Assembly: GCF_026013645.1 (NCBI RefSeq)
Contig: NZ_CP110224.1
Location: 2,976,001 to 3,040,000 of the forward strand
Direction of reading: 5' to 3'
Source: Virgibacillus natechei
GTDB lineage: Bacteria > Bacillota > Bacilli > Bacillales > Amphibacillaceae
Length of the DNA stretch: 64,000 nt
The notes below the pieces were generated by a model that saw only the letters and a program-made list of their open reading frames with translations, did no database searches and was not told the origin of the DNA. The translations under genes were made by a program, and so were the position numbers. This document shows, one piece after another, positions 45,056 through 54,289 of the stretch (its first letter is position 1; each line of letters starts with the position of its first letter).

Positions 45056-45952
45056 ATGATTTCATTATCAAAAAAATGGGGTATCCTCGTAAGTATTAGT
45101 ATTGTATTACTATTGGTGGGATGCCAAGAAGAAACCAGTGGTAACGCTGCAGAAGAAACGAATGATGCAGCTGAAATTGAGGAAATTGTCGGAATTGAGC
45201 CAGGATCAGGGACGATGAATATCGCCGAAGAGACAATGGAAGAATACGACTTAAGTGTTGAACTGACCCCAAGTTCGGAAGCAGCCATGCTATCGGAATT
45301 GGAACGTGCGATAGAAAGCCAAGAACCGATTGTTGTCACGCTTTGGCAACCACACTGGTCGTTTAGAGAACATGACTTGAAATTTTTAGAGGATCCAAAA
45401 GAAACACTTGGTGCATCCGAAAATATACATACGATGGTCAGAGAAGGCCTTGAGGATGAACAGATTTCAGCTTACCAATTATTGGACAACTTTTACTGGG
45501 AAATAGAAGACATGAATAAGGTTATGTCAAACTTTAGAGACGATGATGTTGAACCGCGTGAAGCAGCCGCGGAATGGATCGAAAACAATCGGGATGAAGT
45601 TGACGCTTGGATTGAAGATATCGAAGCCGTTGAAGATGAGACAATCGAGCTGGCCTACGTTAATTGGGATACAGAAACCGCATCAACGAATGTCGTTGCG
45701 CTTGTTCTTGAAGAATTGGGCTACGATGTCGAGTTGACGATGGTTGATATGGGTGTCGCATTTCAAGCCCTCTCCAGTGGCGATGTTGATGGTATGTTAA
45801 TTGCCTGGCTCCCTGTGGGCGCAGCTTCCTATTATGAAGAGTATCAAGACGAAATCGTCGACTTGGGCCCGAATTTGGAGGGCGCACAACAAGGCTTTGT
45901 TGTACCAGAATATATGGATATTGACAGTATTGAAGATTTACCGACTAATTAA
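45056..45952 (+). CDS. Glycine-betaine-type binding lipoprotein, lobes in swapped order
   Basis: 298 residues. Lipobox LVGC gives Cys23. It is an OpuAC/ProX-type substrate-binding protein. The segment 'VGIEPGSGTMNIAEETMEEYDL' with 'EPIVVTLWQPHWSF' comes first (about 45-170), and the segment 'IELAYVNWDTETASTNV' with 'VDGMLIAWLPVGAASYYEEY' follows (about 195-298). The paralogue at 55422-56327 has these in the opposite order. The aromatic residues W-Q-P-H-W and V-N-W fit cation-pi binding of a quaternary amine. No permease or ATPase gene is adjacent, so it must work with components elsewhere. Confidence 0.88.
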   Translation: MISLSKKWGILVSISIVLLLVGCQEETSGNAAEETNDAAEIEEIVGIEPGSGTMNIAEETMEEYDLSVELTPSSEAAMLSELERAIESQEPIVVTLWQPHWSFREHDLKFLEDPKETLGASENIHTMVREGLEDEQISAYQLLDNFYWEIEDMNKVMSNFRDDDVEPREAAAEWIENNRDEVDAWIEDIEAVEDETIELAYVNWDTETASTNVVALVLEELGYDVELTMVDMGVAFQALSSGDVDGMLIAWLPVGAASYYEEYQDEIVDLGPNLEGAQQGFVVPEYMDIDSIEDLPTN

Positions 45953-45961
45953 GGTGTTATA

Positions 45962-45992
45962 AAAGACTACCCATTTAAGATGGGTAGTCTTT
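45962..45992 (+). terminator. Rho-independent terminator
   Basis: 12-bp perfect stem AAAGACTACCCA/TGGGTAGTCTTT with a 7-base loop, directly after the binding-protein stop at 45952. Confidence 0.85.
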
Positions 45993-46011
45993 ATTTTAGG
46001 ACATGCAGCCA

Positions 46012-46125
46012 TTTGTTCCGCGCGCAGGCCGACTAGTCCAGCGTTCAGAACATTTCATTCAGCGGCTGCGTACCAAGCATACTCATTCGACAAAAACCGC
46101 CAAAACTCGGGTGGTGACAGGCACC
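46012..46125 (+). repeat. 114-bp direct repeat, right of the Rieske/betB block
   Basis: One-base difference from 39797-39910, same orientation. It runs up to the end of the SAM hydrolase-family gene. Confidence 0.9.
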
Positions 46126-46128
46126 CAA

Positions 46129-46971
46129 TCACCCCGCCTTCCGAATAATAATCCGCCAATTAGCTCCAGTTTCGATATGATATGCTTTTGCAAAGGAACC
46201 TTGGTTAATGGCTACACCCAAATTATCTAATGAATTAACATATAATAACGGTTCACCAAGGTGGCTATCAGCAAAGGAACGTCCATATGTCATACTATTT
46301 TTGTATACTTGCCTTCGATTATTTGCAATGGTAACTTCAAACGAATCACCATATTCTATAATAGCTTCATTAAATAATTCTCTGCTTATATTTGTCCATA
46401 AATTACCAAATTGAACATCCAATATATCGATATTGCCATAGATAACGCCACCTTCCATAAAAGCCTCGGGTTTGGTTAATGCAATAATATCACCCGCATC
46501 GATGGAAGGCCCCACTTTTTCAAAGGTAATGACACCTGAAGCCAATCGTGCTCCTGTATATGCATAAACATCACGGCCATGAAATGTATATGATTCGCCT
46601 GATCTCGGCAACCGGTTCATTTTCTCATCAATTACCCTTGCTTCCTTAATGCCGATCGATTCTTTAATATGGGTAAGTGTCCCGTTATCGGGTGTTACAA
46701 TATATTGATTATCAACGGTCCTCGCGACAACGCTTCGTCTTGAACTTCCAACCCCTGGATCGACCACGGAAATAAATACAGTTTCTTCTGGCCAATAGGC
46801 TATTGTCTGATAAAGCCGGTAAGATGCCTCCCAGATATTATATTGCGGGATGTCATGTGTAAGATCGAATATTCGAAGCGATGATTCCACAGAAATAGCC
46901 ACCCCATACATTGCACTAACCGCACCGTCACTAGTCCCAAAATCTGTTTGAATTACTAAATTCCTACTCAT
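46129..46971 (-). CDS. SAM hydrolase / SAM hydroxide adenosyltransferase family
   Basis: 280 residues from ATG 46971 (AGGAGGG 7 bases upstream). The DUF62 family signature is complete: 'IQTDFGTSDGAVSAMYG' with the conserved Asp, 'IFDLTHDIPQYNI', 'VFISVVDPGVGSSRRSV', 'YIVTPDNGTLTHI' and 'FHGRDVYAYTGARLASG'. Members cleave S-adenosylmethionine to adenosine and methionine with water or hydroxide; fluorinase and chlorinase are relatives. A methionine-type T-box leader lies upstream on the same strand (47121-47460), linking expression to uncharged methionyl-tRNA. Confidence 0.9.
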   Translation of the reverse strand: MSRNLVIQTDFGTSDGAVSAMYGVAISVESSLRIFDLTHDIPQYNIWEASYRLYQTIAYWPEETVFISVVDPGVGSSRRSVVARTVDNQYIVTPDNGTLTHIKESIGIKEARVIDEKMNRLPRSGESYTFHGRDVYAYTGARLASGVITFEKVGPSIDAGDIIALTKPEAFMEGGVIYGNIDILDVQFGNLWTNISRELFNEAIIEYGDSFEVTIANNRRQVYKNSMTYGRSFADSHLGEPLLYVNSLDNLGVAINQGSFAKAYHIETGANWRIIIRKAG

Positions 46972-47120
46972 GTAAACCCTCCTAATTTTTGTGTAGCTTA
47001 TCATTCGTTGATGAGGCTGGTTTTATGAATCATTAGAAAACTTGGTGTCACCAAGCCTTTAGGTGACAACCTTAGTTGCACTTATGCAGTAAGAAAGTAG
47101 TTATACTTTCTTAACTGCCT

Positions 47121-47460
47121 AAAAAACAAAAAAACCACGCCATATCGAAATAATATCGATAAGGACGTGGTTGGATTAACGTGGTACCACCTTATTTCAC
47201 CATATACTCACATATATGGTCTCATCAAGTACGAAAGCATTAAACTTTTATACTTTGGTATTGATAACGAGTACCAAATCTCGTCGGAACCTACTAATAT
47301 CGATCGATACTTTCAGCACGAAGCTCAGAGGCCATTGTTCAGATTCATACCTTCGCTTCTTTTCAGCTACCGAAGCTCTCTGTGGAAAAAATATGTGAAT
47401 CTTACTTTTCCTCGTCAACGCTTGTAATAAATGACGTTCAAATGAATGTATTTGTGAATT
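47121..47460 (-). promoter_or_regulatory. T-box riboswitch, methionine specifier (AUG)
   Basis: The minus-strand leader contains the T-box sequence AAGGTGGTACCAC (47181-47194) just before a terminator hairpin (about 47134-47171) with a 7-T run. Stem I shows GACGAGGAAAAGTAA at its base. The specifier segment GAACA-AUG-GCCUCUGAG puts AUG at 47333-47335 in the place held by the specifier codon in known T-boxes (for example the UAC of Bacillus tyrS in GAAGA-UAC-ACCUUUGAG). It controls the SAM hydrolase-family gene at 46129-46971. Confidence 0.88.
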
Positions 47461-47466
47461 GATGTT

Positions 47467-47495
47467 ATTATACGTAATAGGAGCATAAAAAGCAA
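47467..47495 (-). promoter_or_regulatory. Sigma-A promoter of the T-box leader
   Basis: TTGCTT (47490-47495), a 17-base spacer and TATAAT (47467-47472) on the minus strand, placing the start of transcription near 47460, right at the T-box leader. Confidence 0.85.
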
Positions 47496-47567
47496 ATGGT
47501 ATAAAGTGCCCGCATCCAAATCAGTTGTAACAACTGTAACTCCTTATTTTACTAATAAAAGCCCGCA

Positions 47568-48305
47568 CTACTTAAATATCCGCCCAAGCTCCACAGAAAG
47601 TCCTTCGAAAAGAAATGATTTTGCAGTCTCGGGTGGTTTGCACATGACAGTTTGTTTGATTTCGCGGTCCCGAAACTGATAAATGATTACTTTCTTTTCA
47701 GATGGATCTACAATCCAATACTCGCCGACGCCACATTCCATATAAAGGTCCAGCTTCTTGACCAGATCCTTGCCTTGTGTACATTCTGATAAGATTTCAA
47801 CCACAAGAGATGGAACCCCCGTATAATAGTCCTGGTCGTTCAGATGATCATCCAAATCGCAAATGATCATTAAATCGGGTTGCACAACATTGGTATTATC
47901 TTGGTTTGGCCGCTTGAGATGAATATCATAGGGTGCTGTAAACGGCGTGCATGAACTGCCTTGAAAATGATTAAAGAAGTTACCAAACAACATGCCAGCA
48001 GCGTATTGATGTCCTGTCCTGGGCGAGGCAAGTAAATAAATCTTTCCGTCAATATATTCATACCGGTTCTCTTCATTGCGCGTTAATTCCTGAAATTCCT
48101 CATACGTCGCCTTTTTTGGTTTCGTATGATAAGGCATAGGCATTTCCTTCACGATACTTTCCTGCAATGTTGCCTCAGTGTTTCCCTTTATCTGTTGCAA
48201 TTTCGCAATCTCGATACCGTTTTTGGTGACGATGACTTCCTCTTTTGCCGCAAACAGCAAATATTTTCCAAAGTTATTCTGCAATTCGGTTGAACTGACG
48301 ATCAT
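47568..48305 (-). CDS. Phd-like antitoxin domain fused to Uma2-type nuclease
   Basis: 245 residues from ATG 48305 with GGCAGGTG upstream; the earlier ATG at 48404 has no site. Residues 1-45 ('STELQNNFGKYLLFAAKEEVIVTKNGIEIAKL') form a Phd/YefM-type antitoxin domain. Residues 65-245 are a Uma2 family PD-(D/E)XK domain: 'ENRYEYIDGKIYLLASP', 'VVQPDLMIICD', 'GVPSLVVEILSECTQGKDLVKKLDLY' and 'CGVGEYWIVDPSEKKVIIY'. Uma2 proteins are widespread and of poorly understood role. An antitoxin-like DNA-binding part in front is unusual and suggests autoregulation or DNA targeting. Confidence 0.82.
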   Translation of the reverse strand: MIVSSTELQNNFGKYLLFAAKEEVIVTKNGIEIAKLQQIKGNTEATLQESIVKEMPMPYHTKPKKATYEEFQELTRNEENRYEYIDGKIYLLASPRTGHQYAAGMLFGNFFNHFQGSSCTPFTAPYDIHLKRPNQDNTNVVQPDLMIICDLDDHLNDQDYYTGVPSLVVEILSECTQGKDLVKKLDLYMECGVGEYWIVDPSEKKVIIYQFRDREIKQTVMCKPPETAKSFLFEGLSVELGRIFK

Positions 48306-48475
48306 ATTTCTGCACCTGCCATCAGAGATATTAGCTAAATTAGCTAAGATAATTATAGCTGAATGACACGGTTTAGGCAACGTTTTCATTTCCCGTCTCA
48401 GCAAAATATTTAAACCAGCTTCGGGCTATATCATATATCGATAGTTAGTTTAGTTATTTTGTAACTAGATTCAGA

Positions 48476-48760
48476 ACAAAAGCGCAAGCGCCCGTTTAGC
48501 AACGTACAAACTGCGCCCGCGCATCGCGGGTGGTTCAACGTTGCCACGTAAAGTGGCGGTTTTAGTTGAACTTCCACTGCCGCAATGAGATAAAGGAAAC
48601 ACGACGAACGAAGGGAGTCGATGTTGACTTTCACCACAAGGGTATAAGTGCGACTAAGCCTCTGGCAGAGCCAATCGGCAAGTCTTCTTTATCGTAGTGG
48701 AGGAGTGTGAAGTTTGATAGTTGCTGGGCGCTGGAGCTGGACGTGGATATTTCGGCAAAT
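48476..48760. repeat. Bacillaceae-type intergenic repeat of about 280 bp
   Basis: It begins near AAAGCGCAAGCGCCCG and ends near GGGCGCTGGAGCTGGACGTGG. These paired GC-rich ends are common in intergenic repeats of Bacillaceae. The interior is GC-richer than the surroundings and contains short inverted repeats (GCGCCCGCGCATCGCGGGTG). A 68-residue frame inside is not credible as a gene. The gap 48306-49121 otherwise shows nothing but a weak TGTCTGACCC REP motif near 48962. Confidence 0.65.
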
Positions 48761-49121
48761 AAGTTATCCACAGCTTCTAAAATCTATAGTTTCCTGTGCA
48801 ACAAGAAAAATAGCTGCGGTCGGTCAGTAGTTGTAGCCGCAGCAACTATTACAAAAGAGATCCAATGTGATGACTCCCTCTAGAGTGTTCATTTTTTTAT
48901 TTAGCAGAAACTGTCCATTTTAGTTTAGCAACTATACATAGAAACAGGAGAGGATTACGACCTGTCTGACCCAATACCGCATGTTTTCATGCCATAAATT
49001 GGGTAATCCATACGTTTAACCTACACAAATAAAAATGATAAAATTACATCCATGAAGAAGCTTCGGTCGAATTTATGGTTATACTGGTAAGAAAAGCTAT
49101 GGAAAAAGGAGCAAATGATTA

Positions 49122-49358
49122 ATGGAAAAGAACAGATTAAAAGCGCAAATGATCGAAACGGTGGAGAACCAAATTGAGATAAATGATCCTAAGTCTACAA
49201 ATGACACATTCAACAGGTTAAAGAAAGCAGGTTATGCAGAAGTCAAAGCCAAAGAAATGATTGCGTCAGTGTTGTTTGAAGAGATGGCTTACATTTTGAA
49301 AAATAAGGTTCCCTTTGATGAAAAAAGGTATACGGAGAAGTTGAATGATTTGAATTAG
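49122..49358 (+). CDS. Small hypothetical protein, 78 residues
   Basis: AAAGGAG lies about 10 bases before the ATG. A soluble, helical, charged protein opening 'MEKNRLKAQMIETVENQIE' and containing 'RLKKAGYAEVKAKEMIASVLFEEM'. It resembles the DUF1841-like small helical proteins only loosely. It stands alone; its function is not recognised. Confidence 0.6.
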   Translation: MEKNRLKAQMIETVENQIEINDPKSTNDTFNRLKKAGYAEVKAKEMIASVLFEEMAYILKNKVPFDEKRYTEKLNDLN

Positions 49359-49716
49359 TAAACGAAACAGTCTAAAGTATGCAAGTTATTATCAGCTGTG
49401 AGGAGTGATTATCTTTTCGGTATGTAGCCAGAAGAAACCGTACCATTTCAAATGAGTTTTAGGAAGCATAGGGACGGTTATTTTCACATGCTGAATATAT
49501 ATTCACACAACTTATTTTATCATACATTTTTATTTTGGAACGCAACAATTTTCTCTGATTTCAATCGCGCATTCAAGGAATCAAATGCTGTTACCACAAT
49601 ATAATTAAACATCATACAACTACAATACTCCATAAATTGCTCCACTATCATTTGCTCGAGTTCTTCACACTGATATTCTTCCTTTATAACAATACTGTTA
49701 TAAAGATTTATTTCTA

Positions 49717-50043
49717 ATGAAGAATCAAAGTAGACTTGCTATATCGCCTGAAATGTACATACAAAATACTACAATTGAGGAAATATATAGCCTGTTTACA
49801 TTTGACCGAGAACTAAGAAACTTATTTTTAAAGTATCTACTAATCTTCGAAAACAGTATGAAGTCTAAAGTTTCTTATCGATTTAGCGAAAAATTTAAAG
49901 AGCCTCATGCTTATCTTCTCTGGAACAGTTACTCCAGTTCAAACTTAAACCAGGTACTAAATCTTATTGCTATAATATCAAATAAAATCAAACATAAGTC
50001 TTCCGATAAAAATAACAATTCTATTAAACATTATGGGATTTGA
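49717..50043 (+). pseudogene. Abi-family (Abi_2) fragment
   Basis: The frame reads 'ATTIEEIYSLFTFDRELRNL'-like sequence (seen as 'TTIEEIYSLFTFDRELRNLF') followed by 'LLIFENSMKSKVSYRFSEKF', the central core of AbiD/F-type abortive-infection proteins. The family N-terminus and C-terminal half are missing, and the frame ends early after 'NNSIKHYGI'. No good ribosome site precedes the ATG. The stretch 49359-49716 before it shows no gene. Confidence 0.65.
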
Positions 50044-50307
50044 TGTAAATTGGAATACTTATTTTTAAACAAAAAACATCTGCCCTCATTGCCTAGCAAT
50101 ATAGTGCGTTTCTTAAATGTGGCTATATTTATCTGTAGTTAACTGAGCGGGTGACCAACTCCATAGATGTTGAAAAGGAGAGGCTTTGCGCGAGTTGATC
50201 ACCTCCAAAGCTCTTCCAATAAAAATCGACATTATCACTCCCGTTAAATATACATGAAAAGATACCCCTTACCTAACGTCTGAAACCATCAACCTAAACA
50301 CCCCTAC

Positions 50308-50635
50308 TCATCCCTTTCTCATTCTTCTGCTTTTTTCATTAACCTTCAATTGAAAAACATCTGGTCTTGAATAATGTCCCACTACATAAAAATCAAAGTT
50401 TCTTTCGGCAATCTTATCAAGGTCCAAATCAGCATAAATGATTTTTTCCTTTCCAAATACGGGCTCTGCCAGATAATCGCCAAGCGAATCAACAATGCAG
50501 CTACCACCCCTGGTTAACTCATCTGGTAAAATAGCAAATTTATCACTTTCAGTTATTTCATCTGGGTACATATTTTACGTCGAATATTCATTACATGAAA
50601 GAACAAAACCTGACCCTAAAATTCCAGAAAGAAAT
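50308..50635 (-). pseudogene. Nitrilase C-terminal remnant with internal stop
   Basis: The minus-strand reading 'GSGFVLSCNEYST' is followed by an in-frame TAA (50575-50577). It continues as 'NMYPDEITESDKFAILPDEL', 'GGSCIVDSLGDYLAEPVFGK' and 'DFYVVGHYSRPDVFQLKVN', the C-terminal third of aliphatic nitrilases. The frame upstream of 50635 is unrelated and runs into a terminator. The N-terminus and catalytic Cys region are absent. Confidence 0.82.
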
Positions 50636-50765
50636 CTAGATACAAAATAGGCTATCTCGCCTATACTACGTTCTTCTTTCGCTAGAAGCGAGGCACGATC
50701 AATCGTATTAAGTAATTCTTTTGTTTTTACATGAAATGCTGTTTTACTTTGCTCTGTATTTACAA

Positions 50766-50803
50766 AAAAGTCCCTTGAGTGCCTAAACACTCAAGGGGCT
50801 TTT
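50766..50803 (-). terminator. Terminator of betA
   Basis: AAAAGTCCCTTGAGTG/CACTCAAGGGGCTTTT hairpin with a 6-base loop, leading into a T run on the minus strand after the betA stop at 50917. Confidence 0.85.
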
Positions 50804-50916
50804 GATCCTTTTATGAAAAAATAAGGGCTTCAACATTTAAACACAAACCTGCTAAAAAAGCTCCCGTATCACATCGTTTCAACGTCTATTTCTACGCTGC
50901 TGTGGTGTGAATTTTT

Positions 50917-52599
50917 TCAAGCATGTACGGCTTCTTCCTTAGACTTATCTTTTTCATGACGGTAGAAGTCCACTTTTTCAGGTGCAAGGGCTTCACGTCC
51001 AATTATTAAATCGGCGGCTTTTTCCGCTAACATCAGCACCGGTGCGTGGATATTGCCGTTCGTAATGTAAGGCATCGCAGACGCATCGACTACGCGTAGA
51101 TTAGCAACGCCGTGAACCTTCATGGTGTCTGGATCAACGACGGCCATGGGATCCGAATCCGGCCCCATTTTTGCTGTACAGCATGGATGAAGCGCTGTTT
51201 CCGCATCGCGCTTTACCCAATCCAGTATCTCTTCATCCGTTTCCACAGAAGGACCTGGAGAGATTTCTCCGGCGTTATAAGCGGACAGAGATGGTTTCGA
51301 AATGATCTCTCTTGTTCGACGTACAGCCTCTACCCATTCCCGGCGATCCTGCTCGGTCGATAGATAGTTATATACCATGCTTGGATGTTCCGCTGGATTT
51401 TTAGAGCGTATTTTAAGCGATCCGCGAGAGTCGGAATACATAGGACCCACATGCACTTGGAATCCGTGCGCTGTTTTGGCCTTTTTCCCATCATACCGTA
51501 CGGCTAGCGGCAGGAAATGATACATTATGTTCGGGTAATCCACATCATCATTCGACCGAATAAATCCGCCACCTTCGAAATGACTGCTGGCAGCGGGGCC
51601 TTTCCGTCCAAGTATCCACTGTAAGCCAATCCAAGGCATTTTTAACTTGTTTAAGCTAGGCTGCTCGGAAACAGGTAGTGGACAGGCATGTTGAATATAA
51701 GCCTCAAGATGGTCTTGCAGATTTTCTCCGACTCCCGGAAGATCCATTACGGGGTCTATGCCTAGTGAACGGAGGTGTTCTGCGTCGCCGATACCGGAAA
51801 GCTGAAGCAATTGTGGGGTATTAATCGCCCCTCCCGCAAGAATGACTTCCCCTGCAGCTACAACATGTTCTTTCTTATGCCGCGTGAAGGTGACACCAGT
51901 CGCTTTTTTGCCAGACATGTTCACACCGGTGACAAATGCCTGCGTCAAAACAGTCAGATTTTCCCGCTTCATGGCCGGGCGCAAATAGGCACGGGAAGCG
52001 GATACGCGTCTTCCATTATAGATATGCCTGTCGAATGGCCCGAACCCTTCTTGCTGATAACTGTTCACATCCGATGTTCGTGGATAACCCGCTTGTTCCG
52101 CCGCTTCAAAAAAAGCGCCGAATAACGGATTCACAGCTGGTCCACGGGTTAATGTAATCGGTCCGTCATGACCACGAAGATCATCATTTGGGGAGTCCAC
52201 CGCATTTTCCAGGCGCTTGAAGTACGGCAGACAATGCGCAAAGTCCCATTTTTCCATCCCTGGGTCCGCCCCCCAGCGTTCATAATCCATTGGGTTGCCA
52301 CGTTGATAAATCATGCCATTAATCGAGCTCGAACCACCCAGCACCTTCCCTCTAGCGTGACCGACACGGCGCCCATCCATATACGGTTCAGGGTCCGTTT
52401 TATAAATCCAGTCATACAAGGGGTTCCCTGCTGGAAACATCAATGCGGCTGGCATCTGGATAAACAGATCCCATGGATAATCACTTCGTCCGGCTTCTAA
52501 AACCAAAACACTTTTTGAACCATCCGCACTCAATCGGTTTCCCAGAATGGATCCCGCACTGCCACTTCCCACAATGATATAATCATAAGATTGATTCAT
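50917..52599 (-). CDS. betA: Choline dehydrogenase (GMC oxidoreductase)
   Basis: 560 residues from ATG 52599 with AAGGAGG 8 bases upstream. FAD-binding '[20 protein letters not shown]' at the N-terminus, the GMC signature '[22 protein letters not shown]', '[22 protein letters not shown]', and the C-terminal '[14 protein letters not shown]' with the catalytic His region. It oxidises choline to betaine aldehyde, and the next gene upstream in the operon, betB, completes glycine betaine synthesis. Bacillus subtilis uses the alcohol dehydrogenase GbsB instead, so this operon has the BetA type. Confidence 0.92.
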   Translation of the reverse strand: MNQSYDYIIVGSGSAGSILGNRLSADGSKSVLVLEAGRSDYPWDLFIQMPAALMFPAGNPLYDWIYKTDPEPYMDGRRVGHARGKVLGGSSSINGMIYQRGNPMDYERWGADPGMEKWDFAHCLPYFKRLENAVDSPNDDLRGHDGPITLTRGPAVNPLFGAFFEAAEQAGYPRTSDVNSYQQEGFGPFDRHIYNGRRVSASRAYLRPAMKRENLTVLTQAFVTGVNMSGKKATGVTFTRHKKEHVVAAGEVILAGGAINTPQLLQLSGIGDAEHLRSLGIDPVMDLPGVGENLQDHLEAYIQHACPLPVSEQPSLNKLKMPWIGLQWILGRKGPAASSHFEGGGFIRSNDDVDYPNIMYHFLPLAVRYDGKKAKTAHGFQVHVGPMYSDSRGSLKIRSKNPAEHPSMVYNYLSTEQDRREWVEAVRRTREIISKPSLSAYNAGEISPGPSVETDEEILDWVKRDAETALHPCCTAKMGPDSDPMAVVDPDTMKVHGVANLRVVDASAMPYITNGNIHAPVLMLAEKAADLIIGREALAPEKVDFYRHEKDKSKEEAVHA

Positions 52600-52685
52600 T
52601 TCTAATTCCTCCTTCAAACACTTCTTATCAGCATTACGTGTAAAATACTGCTGAATAATCATCCGTTGTACGTTCTATACCTTAT

Positions 52686-54158
52686 TTAGCCAAACCAATT
52701 CACTGGTCCCGGCTTGAGATTTTGATAAATATGTTTCGTTTCGGTGTATTCCTCCAGGCCGACTTTACCGAGCTCACGGCCGATACCAGACTGTTTATAA
52801 CCGCCCCACGGTGCCTGAGGGAAATAAAAATTAACCTCGTTAATCCAAACCGTACCCATTCGCATTTTTTTCACGCAGCGTTCAGCTTTGCCAATGTCAT
52901 TGGTAAAAACACCGCCAGAGAGACCATAAATAGAGTCATTCGCCAGTTTTACCGCTTCATCTTCACTGGAAAATGTTTCCACGGTGATGACCGGGCCGAA
53001 CCCTTCTTCTTGCACCACATCCATATCGGTCGTGCAGTCGGTCAAAACAGTCGGCAGGTAGAAAAATCCGTCATTCAATTCTGGATCGTCCGGACGCTCG
53101 CCTCCTACCGCGACGGTTGCCCCTTCTTTTCGTCCTGTTTCCACGTAACGCCTCACTTTGTTTAAATGTTCCGCTGAAATTAAAGGTCCCATTTGGGTTG
53201 TTTCATCAAATCCGTCTCCAAGCTTAATTTTGCGGACGCGCTCCACCAGTTCTTTGACTAACGCATCATGAATACTTTCTTCCACGATCAGCCGCGTACC
53301 TGCTGAACAGACTTGGCCGGCATGAAAGAAAACGGCATTCATCGCCTGATCGACAGCGGTCTCGAAATCGGCATCCGCGAATACGATATTGGGATTTTTG
53401 CCACCGAGTTCAAGGGCGATGTTTTTCATATTGGAACTGGCTGCCTGCATAATACGTTTGCCAGTTTCAATGCCGCCTGTAAACGATATCAGATCCACAT
53501 CCTGATGAGCAGAAAGTTCGGCACCTACCGTATTTCCCGAACCGAGCACTAAGTTAACAACACCCCGTGGAACACCTGCCTCTTCCATTAATTCGAATAC
53601 CTTAACCGATGAAAGCGGCGTGATTTCACTCGGTTTCATAATGAGCGTATTCCCGGCAACAAGCGCTGGCGCTAATTTCCATGATGCCTGCAGGAGCGGA
53701 TAGTTCCATGGTGTAATCTGACCGCATACCCCAACAGGTTCACGAACAACCCTGCTTGTGGCATTGGCAATCGGCGGATCCAGTGTTTCAGCCCCATCTT
53801 TATCCGCTAATTCCGCGTAATAACGGAAAACAGCTGTAATATCATCCATATCGCCACGGCTTTCTTCCAGTGTTTTCCCCGTATCAAGCGATTCAAGCTC
53901 TGCTAATTCCGCTTTGTCCCGCTGGATAAAATCAGCTATTGTTTGAACAATTTTGCCTCGATCGGTTGCAGGCGTCTGCGGCCACGGTCCATGGTCAAAT
54001 GCATGACGTGCTGCAGCTATAGCTTCTTGCATATCTGCTACCTGTCCTTCAGTTGCTTTGGCAATGACCGCTTGATTATAGGGATTGATAATGTCTCGGG
54101 TCTGTCCACTCCGGGCCTCGACCCATTCTCCATTGATAAACATTTTGCTTCTATACAA
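52686..54158 (-). CDS. betB: Betaine aldehyde dehydrogenase
   Basis: 490 residues. The start is TTG at 54158 with AAGGGAG 9 bases upstream; ATG 54143 is possible. Catalytic Cys in 'FFHAGQVCSAGTR' and Glu in 'IALELGGKNPN'. Very similar along the whole length to the copy at 41657-43120. It is first in an operon with betA and divergent from gbsR, which identifies it as the NAD-dependent enzyme that makes glycine betaine as an osmoprotectant. The promoter region carries a putative GbsR operator. Confidence 0.92.
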   Translation of the reverse strand: MYRSKMFINGEWVEARSGQTRDIINPYNQAVIAKATEGQVADMQEAIAAARHAFDHGPWPQTPATDRGKIVQTIADFIQRDKAELAELESLDTGKTLEESRGDMDDITAVFRYYAELADKDGAETLDPPIANATSRVVREPVGVCGQITPWNYPLLQASWKLAPALVAGNTLIMKPSEITPLSSVKVFELMEEAGVPRGVVNLVLGSGNTVGAELSAHQDVDLISFTGGIETGKRIMQAASSNMKNIALELGGKNPNIVFADADFETAVDQAMNAVFFHAGQVCSAGTRLIVEESIHDALVKELVERVRKIKLGDGFDETTQMGPLISAEHLNKVRRYVETGRKEGATVAVGGERPDDPELNDGFFYLPTVLTDCTTDMDVVQEEGFGPVITVETFSSEDEAVKLANDSIYGLSGGVFTNDIGKAERCVKKMRMGTVWINEVNFYFPQAPWGGYKQSGIGRELGKVGLEEYTETKHIYQNLKPGPVNWFG

Positions 54159-54185
54159 TAGTAATTTCTCCCTTATGTTAATTAT

Positions 54186-54212
54186 ATTAAATACGTTTTA
54201 AATAAACTTAAC
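54186..54212 (-). promoter_or_regulatory. Putative GbsR operator 1
   Basis: 27 bases beginning ATTAAATACGTTTTAAA. It matches 55287-55313 at 22 of 27 positions, and its first half recurs inverted at 54304-54315 (AAACGTATTTAA). It lies between betB and gbsR. Confidence 0.65.
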
Positions 54213-54289
54213 AAACTTAATTTAGCATGCTTTTTTAAATTTGTAAACCCATTGACATTATCACCTTGTAAGTTATAGTAAAACTATAT

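Noticed and set aside
48431..48637. 68-residue frame on the minus strand
   Set aside because: It falls inside the Bacillaceae-type intergenic repeat and has no ribosome site.
50575..50790. 71-residue frame starting with ATG 50790
   Set aside because: Its start lies inside the betA terminator hairpin. Only its last 18 codons are meaningful, as part of the nitrilase remnant.
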